This document shows positions 8,760 through 18,308 of a stretch of 64,000 nt of DNA, in pieces. The first letter of the stretch is position 1. The number at the start of each line of letters is the position of its first letter. The position numbers were made by a program, and so were the translations under genes. The notes beneath the pieces are model-generated. The model had not been told where the DNA came from and searched no databases. It saw nothing but the letters and a program-made list of their open reading frames with translations. Source of the stretch: Rhodobacteraceae bacterium CCMM004 (GTDB lineage: Bacteria > Pseudomonadota > Alphaproteobacteria > Rhodobacterales > Rhodobacteraceae); the NCBI GenBank assembly GCA_004005435.1, contig RZWH01000005.1:1-64000 (forward strand), read 5' to 3'.

Positions 8760-9152
8760 ATGAACGATCCCATCGGCGATATGCTGACCCGCATCCGCAA
8801 CAGTCAGATGCGCGGCAAATCCACCGTCACCACCCCGGCGTCCAAGCTTCGGGCGTGGGTTCTGGATGTGCTGGCCGACGAGGGCTACATCCGCGGCTAC
8901 GAGGCCTCGGTGGACGAGCGTGGGCACCCCACGCTGGTCATCAGCCTGAAATACTACGACGGCACCCCCGTTATTCGCGAGCTCAAGCGGGTGTCCAAAC
9001 CCGGCCGCCGCGTCTACGCCGGCTCGCAGGACCTGCCGCAGGTCCGGCAGGGTCTGGGTGTCTCCATCGTCTCCACGCCCAAGGGCGTGATGACGGACAC
9101 GAGCGCCCGCCAGGCCAATGTTGGCGGCGAAGTGCTCTGCACCGTGTTCTGA
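8760..9152 (+). CDS. rpsH: 30S ribosomal protein S8
   Basis: The 130-residue protein begins [20 protein letters not shown] and ends with [19 protein letters not shown], as S8. S8 is a 16S rRNA binder and, in E. coli, the autogenous repressor of the spc operon. GAGGAGGG precedes the ATG. Confidence 0.97.
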   Translation: MNDPIGDMLTRIRNSQMRGKSTVTTPASKLRAWVLDVLADEGYIRGYEASVDERGHPTLVISLKYYDGTPVIRELKRVSKPGRRVYAGSQDLPQVRQGLGVSIVSTPKGVMTDTSARQANVGGEVLCTVF

Positions 9153-9162
9153 GGAGAATCCC

Positions 9163-9696
9163 ATGTCTCGTATCGGAAAACGACCCGTAGAGTTGCCCAA
9201 GGGCGTCGAAGCCTCGGTCTCCGGCCAAACCATCGAAGTGAAGGGGCCCAAAGGGACCCGCCGCTTTACCGCCACCGACGACGTGGCGCTCAAGGTCGAA
9301 GACGGCACCGTCACCGTCACCCCCCGCGGCACGTCCAAGCGGGCGCGCCAGCAATGGGGCATGTCGCGCACCATGGTCGAAAACCTGGTGACCGGCGTGA
9401 ACTCCGGTTTCAAGAAGGAGCTGGAGATCCAGGGCGTCGGCTATCGTGCGCAGATGCAGGGCAACGTGCTGAAACTCAACCTCGGCCTGAGCCACGACGT
9501 GGACTTCCAGGCGCCCGAGGGTGTGACCATCACCGTGCCCAAGCAGACGCAGATCATCGTTGAGGGCATCGACCAACAGCTCGTCGGTCAGGTCGCGGCC
9601 AACATCCGCGAGTGGCGCCGCCCCGAGCCCTACAAGGGCAAGGGCATCCGCTATAAGGGCGAGTTCATCTTCCGCAAGGAAGGCAAGAAGAAGTAA
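9163..9696 (+). CDS. rplF: 50S ribosomal protein L6
   Basis: This 177-residue protein starts [19 protein letters not shown] and has the duplicated L6 fold, with the C-terminal signature [16 protein letters not shown] near the sarcin-ricin loop. The ATG at 9163 was chosen because it has GAGGAGAA before it and matches the family start; the open frame upstream overlaps rpsH. Confidence 0.97.
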   Translation: MSRIGKRPVELPKGVEASVSGQTIEVKGPKGTRRFTATDDVALKVEDGTVTVTPRGTSKRARQQWGMSRTMVENLVTGVNSGFKKELEIQGVGYRAQMQGNVLKLNLGLSHDVDFQAPEGVTITVPKQTQIIVEGIDQQLVGQVAANIREWRRPEPYKGKGIRYKGEFIFRKEGKKK

Positions 9697-9708
9697 GGAC
9701 CGGACATC

Positions 9709-10068
9709 ATGGCACTTTCCAAGAGAGAGCTGTTCCAGAAGCGCCGCATGCGCGTCCGGAACAAGCTGCGCAAGGTGAACGCCGGGCGTGCGCGTTTGAG
9801 CGTCCACCGTTCCAACAAGAACATCTCGGTCCAGCTGATCGACGACGTCGCCGGGACCACCCTGGCGTCGGCATCGAGCCTGGAAAAGGACCTGGGCGTG
9901 GTCGGCAAGAACAACGTCGAGGCGGCGGCCAAGGTGGGCACGGCGATCGCCGAGCGTGCCAAGGCGGCCGGCGTCGAGGCGGCGTATTTCGACCGCGGCG
10001 GGTTCCTCTACCATGGCAAGGTGAAGGCCCTGGCCGACGCCGCGCGGGAGGCCGGGCTCAAGCTCTGA
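9709..10068 (+). CDS. rplR: 50S ribosomal protein L18
   Basis: The 119-residue protein has [34 protein letters not shown] and ends [28 protein letters not shown], as L18, which binds 5S rRNA. It is separated from rpsE by 380 bp, although rplR and rpsE normally adjoin. Confidence 0.96.
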   Translation: MALSKRELFQKRRMRVRNKLRKVNAGRARLSVHRSNKNISVQLIDDVAGTTLASASSLEKDLGVVGKNNVEAAAKVGTAIAERAKAAGVEAAYFDRGGFLYHGKVKALADAAREAGLKL

Positions 10069-10168
10069 CCGGAAGGGCGGGCATGGACGACGACGCGCTC
10101 AAGCGGGTGGTTCTGGAGCAGCCGGATGCGGTGCAGGCACACGCGCTTGCACGGGTCGACACCGCCGC

Positions 10169-10354
10169 ATGGACGTGATCGATGCCCGTCTGGACGAGCA
10201 GGACTCGGCCGACGAGGGGCTGAACGAAAAGGTGGACCGCCTTGCCTGGGCGGTGCACCAGGTCTCTGAGGCGAGCGAGCGGTCGCGAAACGCGATCACG
10301 CCGCTCAGCCGCAGGATCGACCGGCTCGACGGGCCGGGACGTAGGCGAGGGTAG
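10169..10354 (+). CDS. Possible small coiled protein between rplR and rpsE
   Basis: This 61-residue open frame ([20 protein letters not shown]...) is predicted to be helical and acidic to neutral. A 31-codon frame with a better ribosome binding site (GGAAGGG, start 10083, stop 10178) runs into it out of frame by 10 bp. Either the short frame is translated first and coupled to this one, or the pair is one gene broken by a frameshift. I do not recognise the family. Confidence 0.35.
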   Translation: MDVIDARLDEQDSADEGLNEKVDRLAWAVHQVSEASERSRNAITPLSRRIDRLDGPGRRRG

Positions 10355-10370
10355 GCGGGTCGCCCCGCCT
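10353..10370 (+). other. Hairpin before rpsE
   Basis: A 7-bp stem AGGCGGG/CCCGCCT with a TCGC loop lies 80 bp upstream of rpsE, inside the enlarged rplR-rpsE gap (10069-10448). No T-run follows. Apart from the small open frames described above, I see nothing else in this gap. Confidence 0.4.
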
Positions 10371-10448
10371 CGATGATCCGGGGGCCCTGTCGGCCCACTG
10401 GGATCGGACCGACACAGACCGCGCCCGAGGGCGCAGAAAGGGCCAGGC

Positions 10449-11042
10449 ATGGCAAGAGACGACAACAGAGGCGGGGGCCGCGGCCGGCGCGACCGCGACG
10501 AAAACCCCGAATTCGCCGACCGCCTGGTCGCGATCAACCGGGTGTCGAAGACCGTGAAAGGCGGCAAGCGCTTCGGCTTTGCCGCGCTCGTGGTCGTTGG
10601 CGACCAGCGGGGCCGCGTCGGCTTTGGCAAGGGCAAGGCCAAGGAGGTCCCCGAGGCCATCCGCAAGGCCACCGAGAGCGCCAAGCGCGCGATGATCCGT
10701 GTGCCGCTCAAGGACGGCCGCACCCTGCACCACGACGTGCGCGGCCGCCACGGCGCCGGCAAGGTCGTGATGCGCACAGCTCCTCAGGGTACCGGCATCA
10801 TCGCCGGCGGCCCGATGCGCGCGGTGTTCGAGATGCTGGGCGTTCAGGACGTGGTGGCCAAGTCCATCGGCTCGCAGAACCCCTACAACATGATCCGCGC
10901 CACGCTGGACGGTCTCCGCAACGAGGCGTCGCCCCGTTCGGTGGCTCAGCGCCGCGGCAAGAAGGTGGCCGACATCCTGCCCAAGCGCGACGATCACCCG
11001 CGCGTGGACGGCGAGCAGGCCCCCGCCATCGAGGAGGCGTAA
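10449..11042 (+). CDS. rpsE: 30S ribosomal protein S5
   Basis: The 197-residue protein has the S5 double-stranded RNA binding region ([27 protein letters not shown]) and [21 protein letters not shown]5 is important for decoding accuracy. The N-terminus has a Gly/Arg-rich leader ([15 protein letters not shown]), common in alphaproteobacteria. It is 3 bp from rpmD. Confidence 0.97.
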   Translation: MARDDNRGGGRGRRDRDENPEFADRLVAINRVSKTVKGGKRFGFAALVVVGDQRGRVGFGKGKAKEVPEAIRKATESAKRAMIRVPLKDGRTLHHDVRGRHGAGKVVMRTAPQGTGIIAGGPMRAVFEMLGVQDVVAKSIGSQNPYNMIRATLDGLRNEASPRSVAQRRGKKVADILPKRDDHPRVDGEQAPAIEEA

Positions 11043-11045
11043 GCC

Positions 11046-11234
11046 ATGGCCAAAACCATCGTCGTCAAGCAGGTGGGCTCGCCCATCCGCCGCCCCGCCA
11101 GCCAGCGCGCGACCCTGAAGGGCCTGGGGCTGAACAAGATGCACCGCACCCGCGAGCTTGAGGACACGCCCTCGGTCCGCGGCATGGTGAGCTCGATTCC
11201 CCACCTCGTCGAGATCGTCGAAGAGCGGGGCTGA
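11046..11234 (+). CDS. rpmD: 50S ribosomal protein L30
   Basis: The 62-residue protein [20 protein letters not shown] with [25 protein letters not shown] is a typical short bacterial L30. The next gene, rplO, is set apart by the second paired-palindrome element. Confidence 0.95.
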   Translation: MAKTIVVKQVGSPIRRPASQRATLKGLGLNKMHRTRELEDTPSVRGMVSSIPHLVEIVEERG

Positions 11235-11250
11235 CCCAACCCGCGGGGTG

Positions 11251-11296
11251 CAAGGGCCTTCGAAGGCCCTTGCAAGGCGCTTCCAAGCGCCTTGCC
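11251..11296. repeat. Paired-palindrome element, copy 2
   Basis: A perfect 24-bp palindrome (11251-11274, half site GCAAGGGCCTTC, centre TTC/GAA) overlaps a second one (11273-11296, half site GCAAGGCGCTT around CC). It is followed by CCCCGC, as in copy 1. The stems differ from copies 1 and 3 but remain self-complementary. Confidence 0.8.
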
Positions 11297-11361
11297 CCCG
11301 CAAGTTTCGCCGTGGCCGCCCCCTTCGCTCGCGGGGCGCGTCCGGCCAAGGAGAGAGCGAC

Positions 11362-11829
11362 ATGAAACTGAACGAACTCAGCGACAATCCCGGCGCCACC
11401 AAGAAGCGGATGCGCGTCGGCCGCGGCCCCGGCTCTGGCAAGGGCAAGACCGCCGGCCGCGGCATCAAGGGTCAAAAGTCCCGTTCGGGCGTGGCCATCA
11501 ACGGCTACGAGGGCGGCCAGATGCCGCTTTACCAGCGGCTGCCCAAGCGCGGCTTCAACGTGCCGAACCCCAAGCGCTATGCCGTGGTGAATCTGGGCCT
11601 GATCCAGAAGTTCATCGACGCCGGCAAGCTGGGCGAAGAGATCACCGAGACCGAACTCGTCGACAGCGGCCTGGTGCGCCGCCGCCGCGACGGCATTCGC
11701 GTGCTCGGCAAGGGCGAGATCACCTCGAAGATTTCGCTGACCGTGACCGGTGCGTCGCGTTCGGCGGTCGAGGCGGTCGAGAAGGCGGGCGGCTCGCTGA
11801 CGGTCACGTCGGCGCCAGCCGCCGAGTAA
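11362..11829 (+). CDS. rplO: 50S ribosomal protein L15
   Basis: The 155-residue protein has [43 protein letters not shown] and [17 protein letters not shown], the L15 signature. An AAGGAGAG ribosome binding site fixes the ATG at 11362; the frame reads back through the palindrome repeat but that part is not coding. It lies about 100 bp before secY. Confidence 0.97.
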   Translation: MKLNELSDNPGATKKRMRVGRGPGSGKGKTAGRGIKGQKSRSGVAINGYEGGQMPLYQRLPKRGFNVPNPKRYAVVNLGLIQKFIDAGKLGEEITETELVDSGLVRRRRDGIRVLGKGEITSKISLTVTGASRSAVEAVEKAGGSLTVTSAPAAE

Positions 11830-11932
11830 ACGGTTGTGAGCGGCGTTCCCGCCGCTTACACCTGCCCCAGGTTTTCCTTGCGCCGCCGACCGGGAAACGG
11901 TTCGGCGGCGCCTGCATGAAAGAGACCCCGCC

Positions 11933-13288
11933 ATGGCATCAGCCGCAGAGCAAATGGCCGCGAACATGAGCTGGAGCGCCTTTGGCAAGGCGACCGAGCT
12001 CAGGCAGCGCATCCTCTTCACCCTCGGCCTGCTGATCGTCTACCGGATCGGCACCTACATCCCGGTGCCGGGCATCGACGGTGCCGAACTGCGCAACTTC
12101 ATGGAGCAGGCGGCGGCCGGCATCGGCGGCATCCTCAACATGTTCACCGGCGGCGCGATCAGCCGCATGGGGATCTTCGCCCTGGGCATCATGCCCTATA
12201 TCTCGGCCTCGATCATCGTTCAGTTGATGACGGCCATGGTCCCGCGGCTCGAACAGCTCAAGAAAGAGGGCGAGCAGGGGCGCAAGAAGATCAACCAATA
12301 CACGCGCTACGGCACGGTGCTGTTGGCCACCTTCCAGGCGTATGGCCTCGCCGTCAGCCTGGAGGCGGGGGGGCTCGTCACCGATCCTGGCCTGTACTTC
12401 CGCGCCGCCTGCGTCATCACCCTGGTCGGCGGCACCATGTTCCTGATGTGGCTTGGTGAACAGATCACCGCCCGCGGCATCGGCAACGGCATCTCTCTGA
12501 TCATCTTCGTCGGCATCATCGCCGAGGTTCCCGCGGCGCTGGCCCAGTTCTTTGCCTCCGGTCGCTCCGGCGCGATCAGCCCGGCGGTCATCGTCGGCGT
12601 GATCGTCATGGTGGTCGCGGTGATCGGGTTCGTGGTGTTCATGGAGCGCAGTCTGCGAAAGATCCACATCCAGTATCCGCGCCGCCAGGTGGGGATGAAG
12701 GTCTACGACGGCGGCTCCAGCCACCTGCCGATCAAGGTGAACCCGGCGGGCGTCATCCCGGCGATCTTTGCCTCCTCGCTGCTGCTGTTGCCGACGACGC
12801 TCGCCACGTTCTCGGGGCAACAGACGGGGCCGGTGATGTCGACGATCCTGGCCTATTTCGGCCCGGGACAGCCGCTCTACCTGCTGTTCTTCGCCGTGAT
12901 GATCATCTTCTTCACCTACTTCTACACCGCCAACGTGTCGTTCAAGACCGAGGACGTGGCCGAGAACCTCAAGAACCAGAACGGTTTCATTCCCGGGATC
13001 CGGCCGGGCAAGCGGACCGAAGAATATCTCGACTACGTGGTCGCCCGCATCTTGGTTCTGGGCTCGGCCTATCTGACGGCGGTGTGTCTGTTGCCCGAGG
13101 TGCTGCGCGCCCAGTTCGCGATCCCCTTCTACTTCGGCGGCACCAGCGTGCTGATCGTGGTGAGCGTGACCATGGATACGATCCAGCAGGTGCAGTCCCA
13201 TCTTCTGGCGCATCAATACGAAGGTCTGATAGAAAAGTCCCAACTGCGCGGAAAGAAGCGCGGCAAGAAAGGGACGGCACGCAGATGA
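11933..13288 (+). CDS. secY: Protein translocase subunit SecY
   Basis: This 451-residue inner-membrane protein has ten predicted hydrophobic helices and forms the SecYEG channel for Sec-dependent export and membrane insertion. Typical segments are [14 protein letters not shown] at helix 1, the plug-region run [31 protein letters not shown], and the cytosolic loop [16 protein letters not shown]. The basic C-terminus ([11 protein letters not shown]) overlaps the adk start by 4 bp. Confidence 0.97.
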   Translation: MASAAEQMAANMSWSAFGKATELRQRILFTLGLLIVYRIGTYIPVPGIDGAELRNFMEQAAAGIGGILNMFTGGAISRMGIFALGIMPYISASIIVQLMTAMVPRLEQLKKEGEQGRKKINQYTRYGTVLLATFQAYGLAVSLEAGGLVTDPGLYFRAACVITLVGGTMFLMWLGEQITARGIGNGISLIIFVGIIAEVPAALAQFFASGRSGAISPAVIVGVIVMVVAVIGFVVFMERSLRKIHIQYPRRQVGMKVYDGGSSHLPIKVNPAGVIPAIFASSLLLLPTTLATFSGQQTGPVMSTILAYFGPGQPLYLLFFAVMIIFFTYFYTANVSFKTEDVAENLKNQNGFIPGIRPGKRTEEYLDYVVARILVLGSAYLTAVCLLPEVLRAQFAIPFYFGGTSVLIVVSVTMDTIQQVQSHLLAHQYEGLIEKSQLRGKKRGKKGTARR

Positions 13289-13926
13289 ACATCATTCTCC
13301 TCGGGCCGCCGGGCGCGGGCAAGGGAACCCAGGCGCGGCGGCTGGTCGAGGCGCGCGGGATGACGCAGCTCTCCACCGGCGACATGCTGCGCGAGGCGCG
13401 GACATCCGGGACCGAGATGGGCCAGCGCGTCGCCGAGGTCATGGACCGGGGAGAGCTCGTCACCGACGACATCGTCATCGGCCTGATCGAGGAAAAGCTG
13501 GAGGCGGACCCCGACGGCAGCTTCATCTTCGACGGCTTTCCGCGGACGCTGGCCCAGGCCGACGCGTTGGGCGATCTCTTGGACCGGCACGGCACGCCGC
13601 TGCACTGCGTGATCGAGATGCAGGTGGACGACGCCGCGCTGGTGGCCCGCATCACCGCCCGCTCGACCTGCGCGTCCTGCGGCGAGGTCTACAACGACCT
13701 GACCCGCCCGATCCCCGACGACGGCAAATGCGTCGTCTGCGGCGGGACCGAGTTCATCCGCCGCGCCGACGACAACGAGGAGAGCCTCAAGACCCGGCTG
13801 CTGGCCTATTACAAGCAGACCTCGCCGCTCATCGGTTACTACTACGCCAAGGGCGCGTTGAAGAGCGTCGACGGTCTGGGCGAGATCGACGCCGTGGCCG
13901 CCGCCATCGAAGAGGCCCTGGGCTGA
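13285..13926 (+). CDS. adk: Adenylate kinase
   Basis: The 213-residue enzyme converts ATP and AMP to two ADP. It has the P-loop [10 protein letters not shown] (residues 7-16), [18 protein letters not shown], and a long-type LID that carries four cysteines (CASC and CVVC), so the lid probably binds zinc. Its ATG overlaps the secY stop, the classical spc-operon arrangement. Confidence 0.97.
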   Translation: MNIILLGPPGAGKGTQARRLVEARGMTQLSTGDMLREARTSGTEMGQRVAEVMDRGELVTDDIVIGLIEEKLEADPDGSFIFDGFPRTLAQADALGDLLDRHGTPLHCVIEMQVDDAALVARITARSTCASCGEVYNDLTRPIPDDGKCVVCGGTEFIRRADDNEESLKTRLLAYYKQTSPLIGYYYAKGALKSVDGLGEIDAVAAAIEEALG

Positions 13927-14012
13927 GGGCGGCCACCGGCCCGCACCGGGCCCATCGGCGGATCGCGTCGGCGCGATGTCGGCGAGGATTGACAGACGAG
14001 GGGAACCGGCCC

Positions 14013-14041
14013 TTGACGCTGTCCCGAATCCCCCTTATCTC
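14013..14041 (+). promoter_or_regulatory. Promoter for the rpsM-rpsK-rpoA-rplQ genes
   Basis: TTGACG (14013-14018), a 17-bp spacer and TATCTC (14036-14041) lie in the 270-bp gap between adk and rpsM. The leader of ~150 nt contains GC-rich dyads (for example CCGCCCGGGCGG near 14070), which could form an r-protein control structure. Confidence 0.6.
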
Positions 14042-14194
14042 ACGCCATCCCTGAGAGGGAATCGCGACCGCCCGGGCGGACTCCCGGACCGAAAAACCGA
14101 CATTCAGCTGTAGCCCGTGGCGTCTTCGGCCTCGGGCTTACGTTGTGAAAAAAGGGTCTGGCATTACGGACCCGCAACGAAAGGAAGACCAGAC

Positions 14195-14563
14195 TTGGCA
14201 CGAATCGCCGGGGTCAACATCCCCACCGCCAAACGGGTTCCCGTCGCCCTGACCTACATCACCGGTATCGGCCCCTCCGCAGCCCAGCAGATTTGCGAGG
14301 CCGTCAGCATCGACACCAGCCGCCGGGTCAACGAGTTGTCCGATGCCGAGGTGCTGGCGATCCGCGAGCATATCGACGCCAACTTCACCGTCGAAGGCGA
14401 CCTGCGCCGCGAGACCCAAATGAACATCAAGCGTCTGATGGACCTCGGCTGCTACCGCGGGCTGCGCCATCGCCGCAACCTCCCTGTGCGCGGTCAGCGC
14501 ACCCACACCAATGCCCGCACCCGCAAGGGTCCGGCCAAGCCCATCGCGGGCAAGAAGAAGTAA
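14195..14563 (+). CDS. rpsM: 30S ribosomal protein S13 (TTG start)
   Basis: The 122-residue protein reads [25 protein letters not shown] after the start and ends [21 protein letters not shown], as S13 in the 30S head. The start codon is TTG at 14195, placed 8 bp after a strong AAGGAAG Shine-Dalgarno and matching the normal family N-terminus. The upstream ATG in frame would add 26 unrelated residues. Confidence 0.95.
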   Translation: MARIAGVNIPTAKRVPVALTYITGIGPSAAQQICEAVSIDTSRRVNELSDAEVLAIREHIDANFTVEGDLRRETQMNIKRLMDLGCYRGLRHRRNLPVRGQRTHTNARTRKGPAKPIAGKKK

Positions 14564-14578
14564 GGGGAGAGCAGCAAA

Positions 14579-14965
14579 ATGGCACGCGATCGCCGCATCA
14601 AGAAAAAGCCGTCGAAGAACATCGCCGCCGGGGTGGCGCATGTGAACTCGTCGTTCAACAACACCAAGATCCTGATCTCGGACGTGCAGGGCAACGCCAT
14701 CGCCTGGTCGTCGGCCGGGACCATGGGCTTCAAGGGCTCGCGCAAGTCGACCCCCTACGCCGCCCAGATGGCCGCCGAGGACGCCGGCCGCAAGGCGCAG
14801 GAACACGGCGTGCGCACCATCGAGGTCGAGGTCCAGGGCCCCGGATCGGGCCGTGAGAGCGCGCTGCGCGCTCTGGCCGCCGTCGGTTTCAACATCACCT
14901 CGATTCGCGACGTGACCCCCATCGCGCACAACGGCTGCCGTCCGCCAAAGCGCCGCCGGGTCTGA
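14579..14965 (+). CDS. rpsK: 30S ribosomal protein S11
   Basis: The 128-residue protein has [45 protein letters not shown] and the C-terminal [17 protein letters not shown], as S11 on the 30S platform. GGGGAGAG precedes the ATG. Confidence 0.97.
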   Translation: MARDRRIKKKPSKNIAAGVAHVNSSFNNTKILISDVQGNAIAWSSAGTMGFKGSRKSTPYAAQMAAEDAGRKAQEHGVRTIEVEVQGPGSGRESALRALAAVGFNITSIRDVTPIAHNGCRPPKRRRV

Positions 14966-14982
14966 CCCAGTCGCTGTCCACT

Positions 14983-15023
14983 CCGGGCCCGCGGACCGCC
15001 GCGGGCCCGGCGCCGTCCTTTTT
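14983..15023 (+). terminator. Hairpin between rpsK and rpoA
   Basis: A 12-bp perfect GC stem (CCGGGCCCGCGG with CCGCGGGCCCGG, 14983-15010) with a 4-nt loop is followed, after 8 nt, by TTTTT. The gap before the T-run makes it a weak terminator, suitable for partial read-through into rpoA. Confidence 0.6.
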
Positions 15024-15082
15024 GAACCTCGGATGTCGGACGCGACAGGCATGTGCGTCCGACTGGTATTGAGGAGACCGAC

Positions 15083-16099
15083 ATGCTTCACAAGAACTGG
15101 CAGGAACTGATCAAGCCCACGCAGCTGGTCGTCAAGCCGGGCAACGACCGCATGCGCCAGGCCACCGTCGTCGCCGAGCCCTTGGAGCGCGGCTTTGGCC
15201 TCACCCTGGGCAATGCGCTGCGTCGGGTGCTGATGTCCTCGCTCCAGGGCGCCGCCATCACCAGCGTGCAGATCGACAACGTGCTGCACGAGTTCAGTTC
15301 GATCGCCGGTGTCCGCGAGGACGTCACCGACGTGGTGCTGAACCTCAAGGGTGTCGCGATCAAGATGGAGGTCGAGGGGCCCAAGCGCCTGTCGATCTCG
15401 GCCAAGGGGCCGATGGTCGTCACCGCCGGCGACATCTCGGACAGCTCGGGCATCGAGATTCTGAACCGCGACCACGTGATCTGTCACCTCGACGACGGTG
15501 CGGACCTGTTCATGGAACTGAGCGTGGCGACCGGCAAGGGCTATGTCTCGGCCGACAAGAACCGCCCCGAGGACGCGCCCATCGGTCTGATTCCGATCGA
15601 TGCGATCTACTCGCCGGTCAAGAAGGTCAGCTACGACGTCCAGCCGACCCGCGAGGGGCAGGTTCTGGACTACGACAAATTGACGCTGAAGCTGGAGACC
15701 GACGGTTCGGTCAGCCCCGACGATGCCGTGGCCTATGCCGCGCGGATCCTCCAGGACCAACTGTCGATCTTCGTCAACTTCGACGAACCCGACCAGGCCA
15801 GCCGCTCGGACGACGACGACGGGCTGGAGTTCAACCCGCTTCTGCTCAAGAAGGTGGACGAGTTGGAGCTGTCGGTGCGGTCGGCCAACTGCCTGAAGAA
15901 CGACAACATCGTTTACATCGGGGATCTGATCCAGAAGACCGAGGCGGAGATGCTGCGCACCCCGAACTTCGGTCGCAAGTCCCTGAACGAGATCAAGGAA
16001 GTGCTGTCGGGCATGGGGCTGCATCTCGGCATGGATGTCGAGGAATGGCCGCCCGAGGACATTGAGGATCTGGCCAAGAAGTTCGAGGACCAGTTCTGA
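15083..16099 (+). CDS. rpoA: DNA-directed RNA polymerase subunit alpha
   Basis: The 338-residue protein has the alpha N-terminal dimerisation domain ([24 protein letters not shown]) and the C-terminal UP-element and activator-binding domain ([47 protein letters not shown]). The ATG at 15083 has TGAGGAGA before it and gives the family start [12 protein letters not shown]. It is followed by the third paired-palindrome element. Confidence 0.98.
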   Translation: MLHKNWQELIKPTQLVVKPGNDRMRQATVVAEPLERGFGLTLGNALRRVLMSSLQGAAITSVQIDNVLHEFSSIAGVREDVTDVVLNLKGVAIKMEVEGPKRLSISAKGPMVVTAGDISDSSGIEILNRDHVICHLDDGADLFMELSVATGKGYVSADKNRPEDAPIGLIPIDAIYSPVKKVSYDVQPTREGQVLDYDKLTLKLETDGSVSPDDAVAYAARILQDQLSIFVNFDEPDQASRSDDDDGLEFNPLLLKKVDELELSVRSANCLKNDNIVYIGDLIQKTEAEMLRTPNFGRKSLNEIKEVLSGMGLHLGMDVEEWPPEDIEDLAKKFEDQF

Positions 16100-16112
16100 A
16101 ACTGCGCGGGGG

Positions 16113-16155
16113 AAGGCCGTTGGAACGGCCTTTCCAACGCCCTTCCAAGGGCGTT
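16113..16155. repeat. Paired-palindrome element, copy 3
   Basis: The first palindrome pairs AAGGCCGTT with AACGGCCTT around GG (with one bulged T further out), the second pairs AACGCCCTT with AAGGGCGTT around CC (16136-16155). It is followed by CCCCCGCC, as the other copies. It lies in the rpoA-rplQ gap. Confidence 0.75.
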
Positions 16156-16256
16156 CCCCCGCCAGGGCCGATCGTGGCCCCAAGGTGAGCCGGTGACACG
16201 CATCGCCGGCCGGACAAAGCAAAATCGCCCGTAGAGGGCAGGAGATGGAGTAAGAC

Positions 16257-16673
16257 ATGCGTCACGCCCGCGGCTATCGCCGCCTCAACCGCACCCACGA
16301 GCACCGCAAGGCGCTCTTTGCCAACATGGCCGGTTCGCTGATCGAGCACGAGCAGATCAAGACGACCCTGCCCAAGGCCAAGGAACTCAAGCGCATCGCC
16401 GACAAGCTGATCACGCTGGCCAAGCGCGGGGATCTGCACGCCCGCCGCCAGGCCGCCGCCCGACTCAAGCAGGACGCCCACGTGGCCAAGCTGTTCGACG
16501 TCCTGGGGCCTCGCTATGCCGAGCGTCCGGGCGGCTATGTCCGCGTGCTCAAGGCGGGCTTCCGCTATGGCGACATGGCGCCGATGGCGATCATTGAGTT
16601 GGTCGACCGCGACCCCGACGCCAAGGGCGCGGCCGACCGTGCCCGGGTCGAGGCCGAGGAGGCCGATCTCTGA
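16257..16673 (+). CDS. rplQ: 50S ribosomal protein L17
   Basis: The 138-residue protein begins [44 protein letters not shown], the L17 signature. The last ~20 residues are an acidic, alanine-rich tail. It closes the ribosomal cluster, and a strong terminator follows. Confidence 0.97.
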   Translation: MRHARGYRRLNRTHEHRKALFANMAGSLIEHEQIKTTLPKAKELKRIADKLITLAKRGDLHARRQAAARLKQDAHVAKLFDVLGPRYAERPGGYVRVLKAGFRYGDMAPMAIIELVDRDPDAKGAADRARVEAEEADL

Positions 16674-16698
16674 GCCACGCTGCCTACGGACGGCCCTG

Positions 16699-16734
16699 AG
16701 GCTCCGCCGCGCAACCGCAGGCGGAGCCTTTTTC
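16699..16734 (+). terminator. Intrinsic terminator after rplQ
   Basis: A 10-bp perfect stem AGGCTCCGCC/GGCGGAGCCT (16699-16708 with 16720-16729), an 11-nt loop and TTTTTC form a classical terminator at the end of the ribosomal operon. Confidence 0.9.
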
Positions 16735-16936
16735 GTGTCAAACGGGTCGCCACGGCATCCTGCCACAATCATTGCGGACGCATTGATCTTTCGCTGCAAC
16801 TTGAAAAGGTGCTACACCCCACCGGGATAGACGGCGTGTTCAGGTTTCGGTGTATATGACATTTTCGCCCGCTCCACCGCCCAACCGCAGCCCGTCTGCG
16901 GCGGAGGCGAGCCGTCCGCGTGCTCCAAGGGATGCG

Positions 16937-17548
16937 ATGTTCGACAAGTCCATCTTCGACACCGAATTGAGAAAACTCGATGCCTATGCCGAATCGGGGT
17001 ATTTTCTCGCTCTGCACATCCGCTTCACCTCCCCCTTGATGTTCTTCCAGACCTACAAGCAGGACTGGATCGAGCACTACTCTTCGAACGGCTATGTGCT
17101 CCGCGATCCGATGACGGCATGGTCGTTCTCGACCACCGGCACGACCCGCTGGAGCAACCGGCGGGTTCCCGACCCCTTCGGAATCTTCAAGGAAGCCAAG
17201 AAGTTCGGGCTCAACTATGGGATGACCGCGTCCTGCGGCCCGATCCTATCGCGGACTGTGTGCAGCATCGCCCGCTCGGATCGCGAGTTCGAGGACGGCG
17301 AGATGGCGGAGGTGGCGGTGCTGGTCCAGCGCCTGCACGACATGGCCGAACCGACCACCCGCCTGACCAAGGCGCAGCACGAGGCGCTCAAGGCGATCGC
17401 CGACGGTCATCGCCACGCCGCGGCCGCTGCGATGCTGGGAATCTCCGAGAGTGCGCTCAAGCTGAGATTGGCCTCGGCACGTGACCGACTGATGGCTCGG
17501 ACCACAGCGGAGGCGATTCAGCGCGCAAAGGACTATAATTTGCTCTGA
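16937..17548 (+). CDS. LuxR-family acyl-homoserine lactone-responsive regulator
   Basis: The protein is 203 residues from the preferred ATG at 16937 (AAGGGA before it). An in-frame GTG at 16850 and ATG at 16856 would add a Pro/Ser-rich leader not expected in the family. The N-terminal part (AGYFLALHIRF-like AESGYFLALHIRFTSP, YVLRDPMTAWSF, RWSNRRVPDPFGI) fits the autoinducer-binding domain; the C-terminal ~60 residues (LTKAQHEALKAIADGH...ISESALKLRLASARDRL) fit the LuxR helix-turn-helix. The adjacent luxI on the same strand makes a quorum-sensing pair. The HTH is somewhat divergent. Confidence 0.85.
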   Translation: MFDKSIFDTELRKLDAYAESGYFLALHIRFTSPLMFFQTYKQDWIEHYSSNGYVLRDPMTAWSFSTTGTTRWSNRRVPDPFGIFKEAKKFGLNYGMTASCGPILSRTVCSIARSDREFEDGEMAEVAVLVQRLHDMAEPTTRLTKAQHEALKAIADGHRHAAAAAMLGISESALKLRLASARDRLMARTTAEAIQRAKDYNLL

Positions 17549-17646
17549 ACGTGGCATTTTGATGGCTAGCGGTCTCGCACTGTTTTCGCCTTAAGATAGA
17601 TAACGGTGGGGGGGAATCCCCTCGTTTTGTATCTGGAGGCACAACA

Positions 17647-18237
17647 ATGCACACGACCACTCTTTCGTTCTCGAATCTGCACAACCATGGCGAGCTGTTT
17701 GCGAACATGCTCAGAGCCCGTCATGAGCTGTTTATCCAGCACAACCGCTGGGACCTGCCCGAGGCTGAGGGCATGGAGTACGACCAGTACGACACGCCGG
17801 CCAGCCGGTGGGTCGTGGTCCACGACGAGTTGGGGCAGGTCCTTGCCGGCAACCGCCTGACCCCGACAACCACGAATTGTGGAATATACAGCTACATGAT
17901 CCGCGACGCGCAGCGCGGACTATTGTCCACGATCCCGTCCAACCTGCTCTACGAGCCGGCGCCGGTGTCGCCCACGGTGTGGGAGAGCTCGCGCCTCTTC
18001 GTCTCGCACCGCGTCCCGGCGTCCCAGCGGCGGCGGGTGCACGCTCGCCTGGTGATGGAGCTGGGCAAGTCGGCGCGTGAGCTGGGCGCGACGTCCTGCC
18101 TGACGCTGCTGAACGCGAACTGGCCCCGGTGGGCCAAGCGTGTGGGGGTCGACATGACCGCCATGGGACCGGTGATGGAGATCGAGGGCGTCATGAACCA
18201 AGTCGTCTCGATGAACTTCGCCCAGGCGCTGCACTGA
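17647..18237 (+). CDS. Acyl-homoserine-lactone synthase (LuxI family)
   Basis: The 196-residue enzyme makes acyl-HSL signals from S-adenosylmethionine and acyl-ACP. It shows the family's N-terminal conserved pattern: R25 and F29, W35, D46/D49, and R70 in AGNRL, with a second conserved arginine in WESSRLFVS. It lies 98 bp after the luxR-type gene and is presumably controlled by it; I could not assign a clear lux box in the gap. The acyl chain specificity cannot be read from the sequence. Confidence 0.9.
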   Translation: MHTTTLSFSNLHNHGELFANMLRARHELFIQHNRWDLPEAEGMEYDQYDTPASRWVVVHDELGQVLAGNRLTPTTTNCGIYSYMIRDAQRGLLSTIPSNLLYEPAPVSPTVWESSRLFVSHRVPASQRRRVHARLVMELGKSARELGATSCLTLLNANWPRWAKRVGVDMTAMGPVMEIEGVMNQVVSMNFAQALH

Positions 18238-18308
18238 GCGCCCGGGAGGGGCGCGGGGACCGGCGCCGCGCCCTTTCCCATCCTCGGCATGGCGCCTAGA
18301 CTGGCGCC

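Noticed and set aside
13999-14194. A separate small gene upstream of rpsM (open frame from 14117).
   Set aside because: It is the same frame as rpsM extended upstream into the leader; no ribosome binding site.
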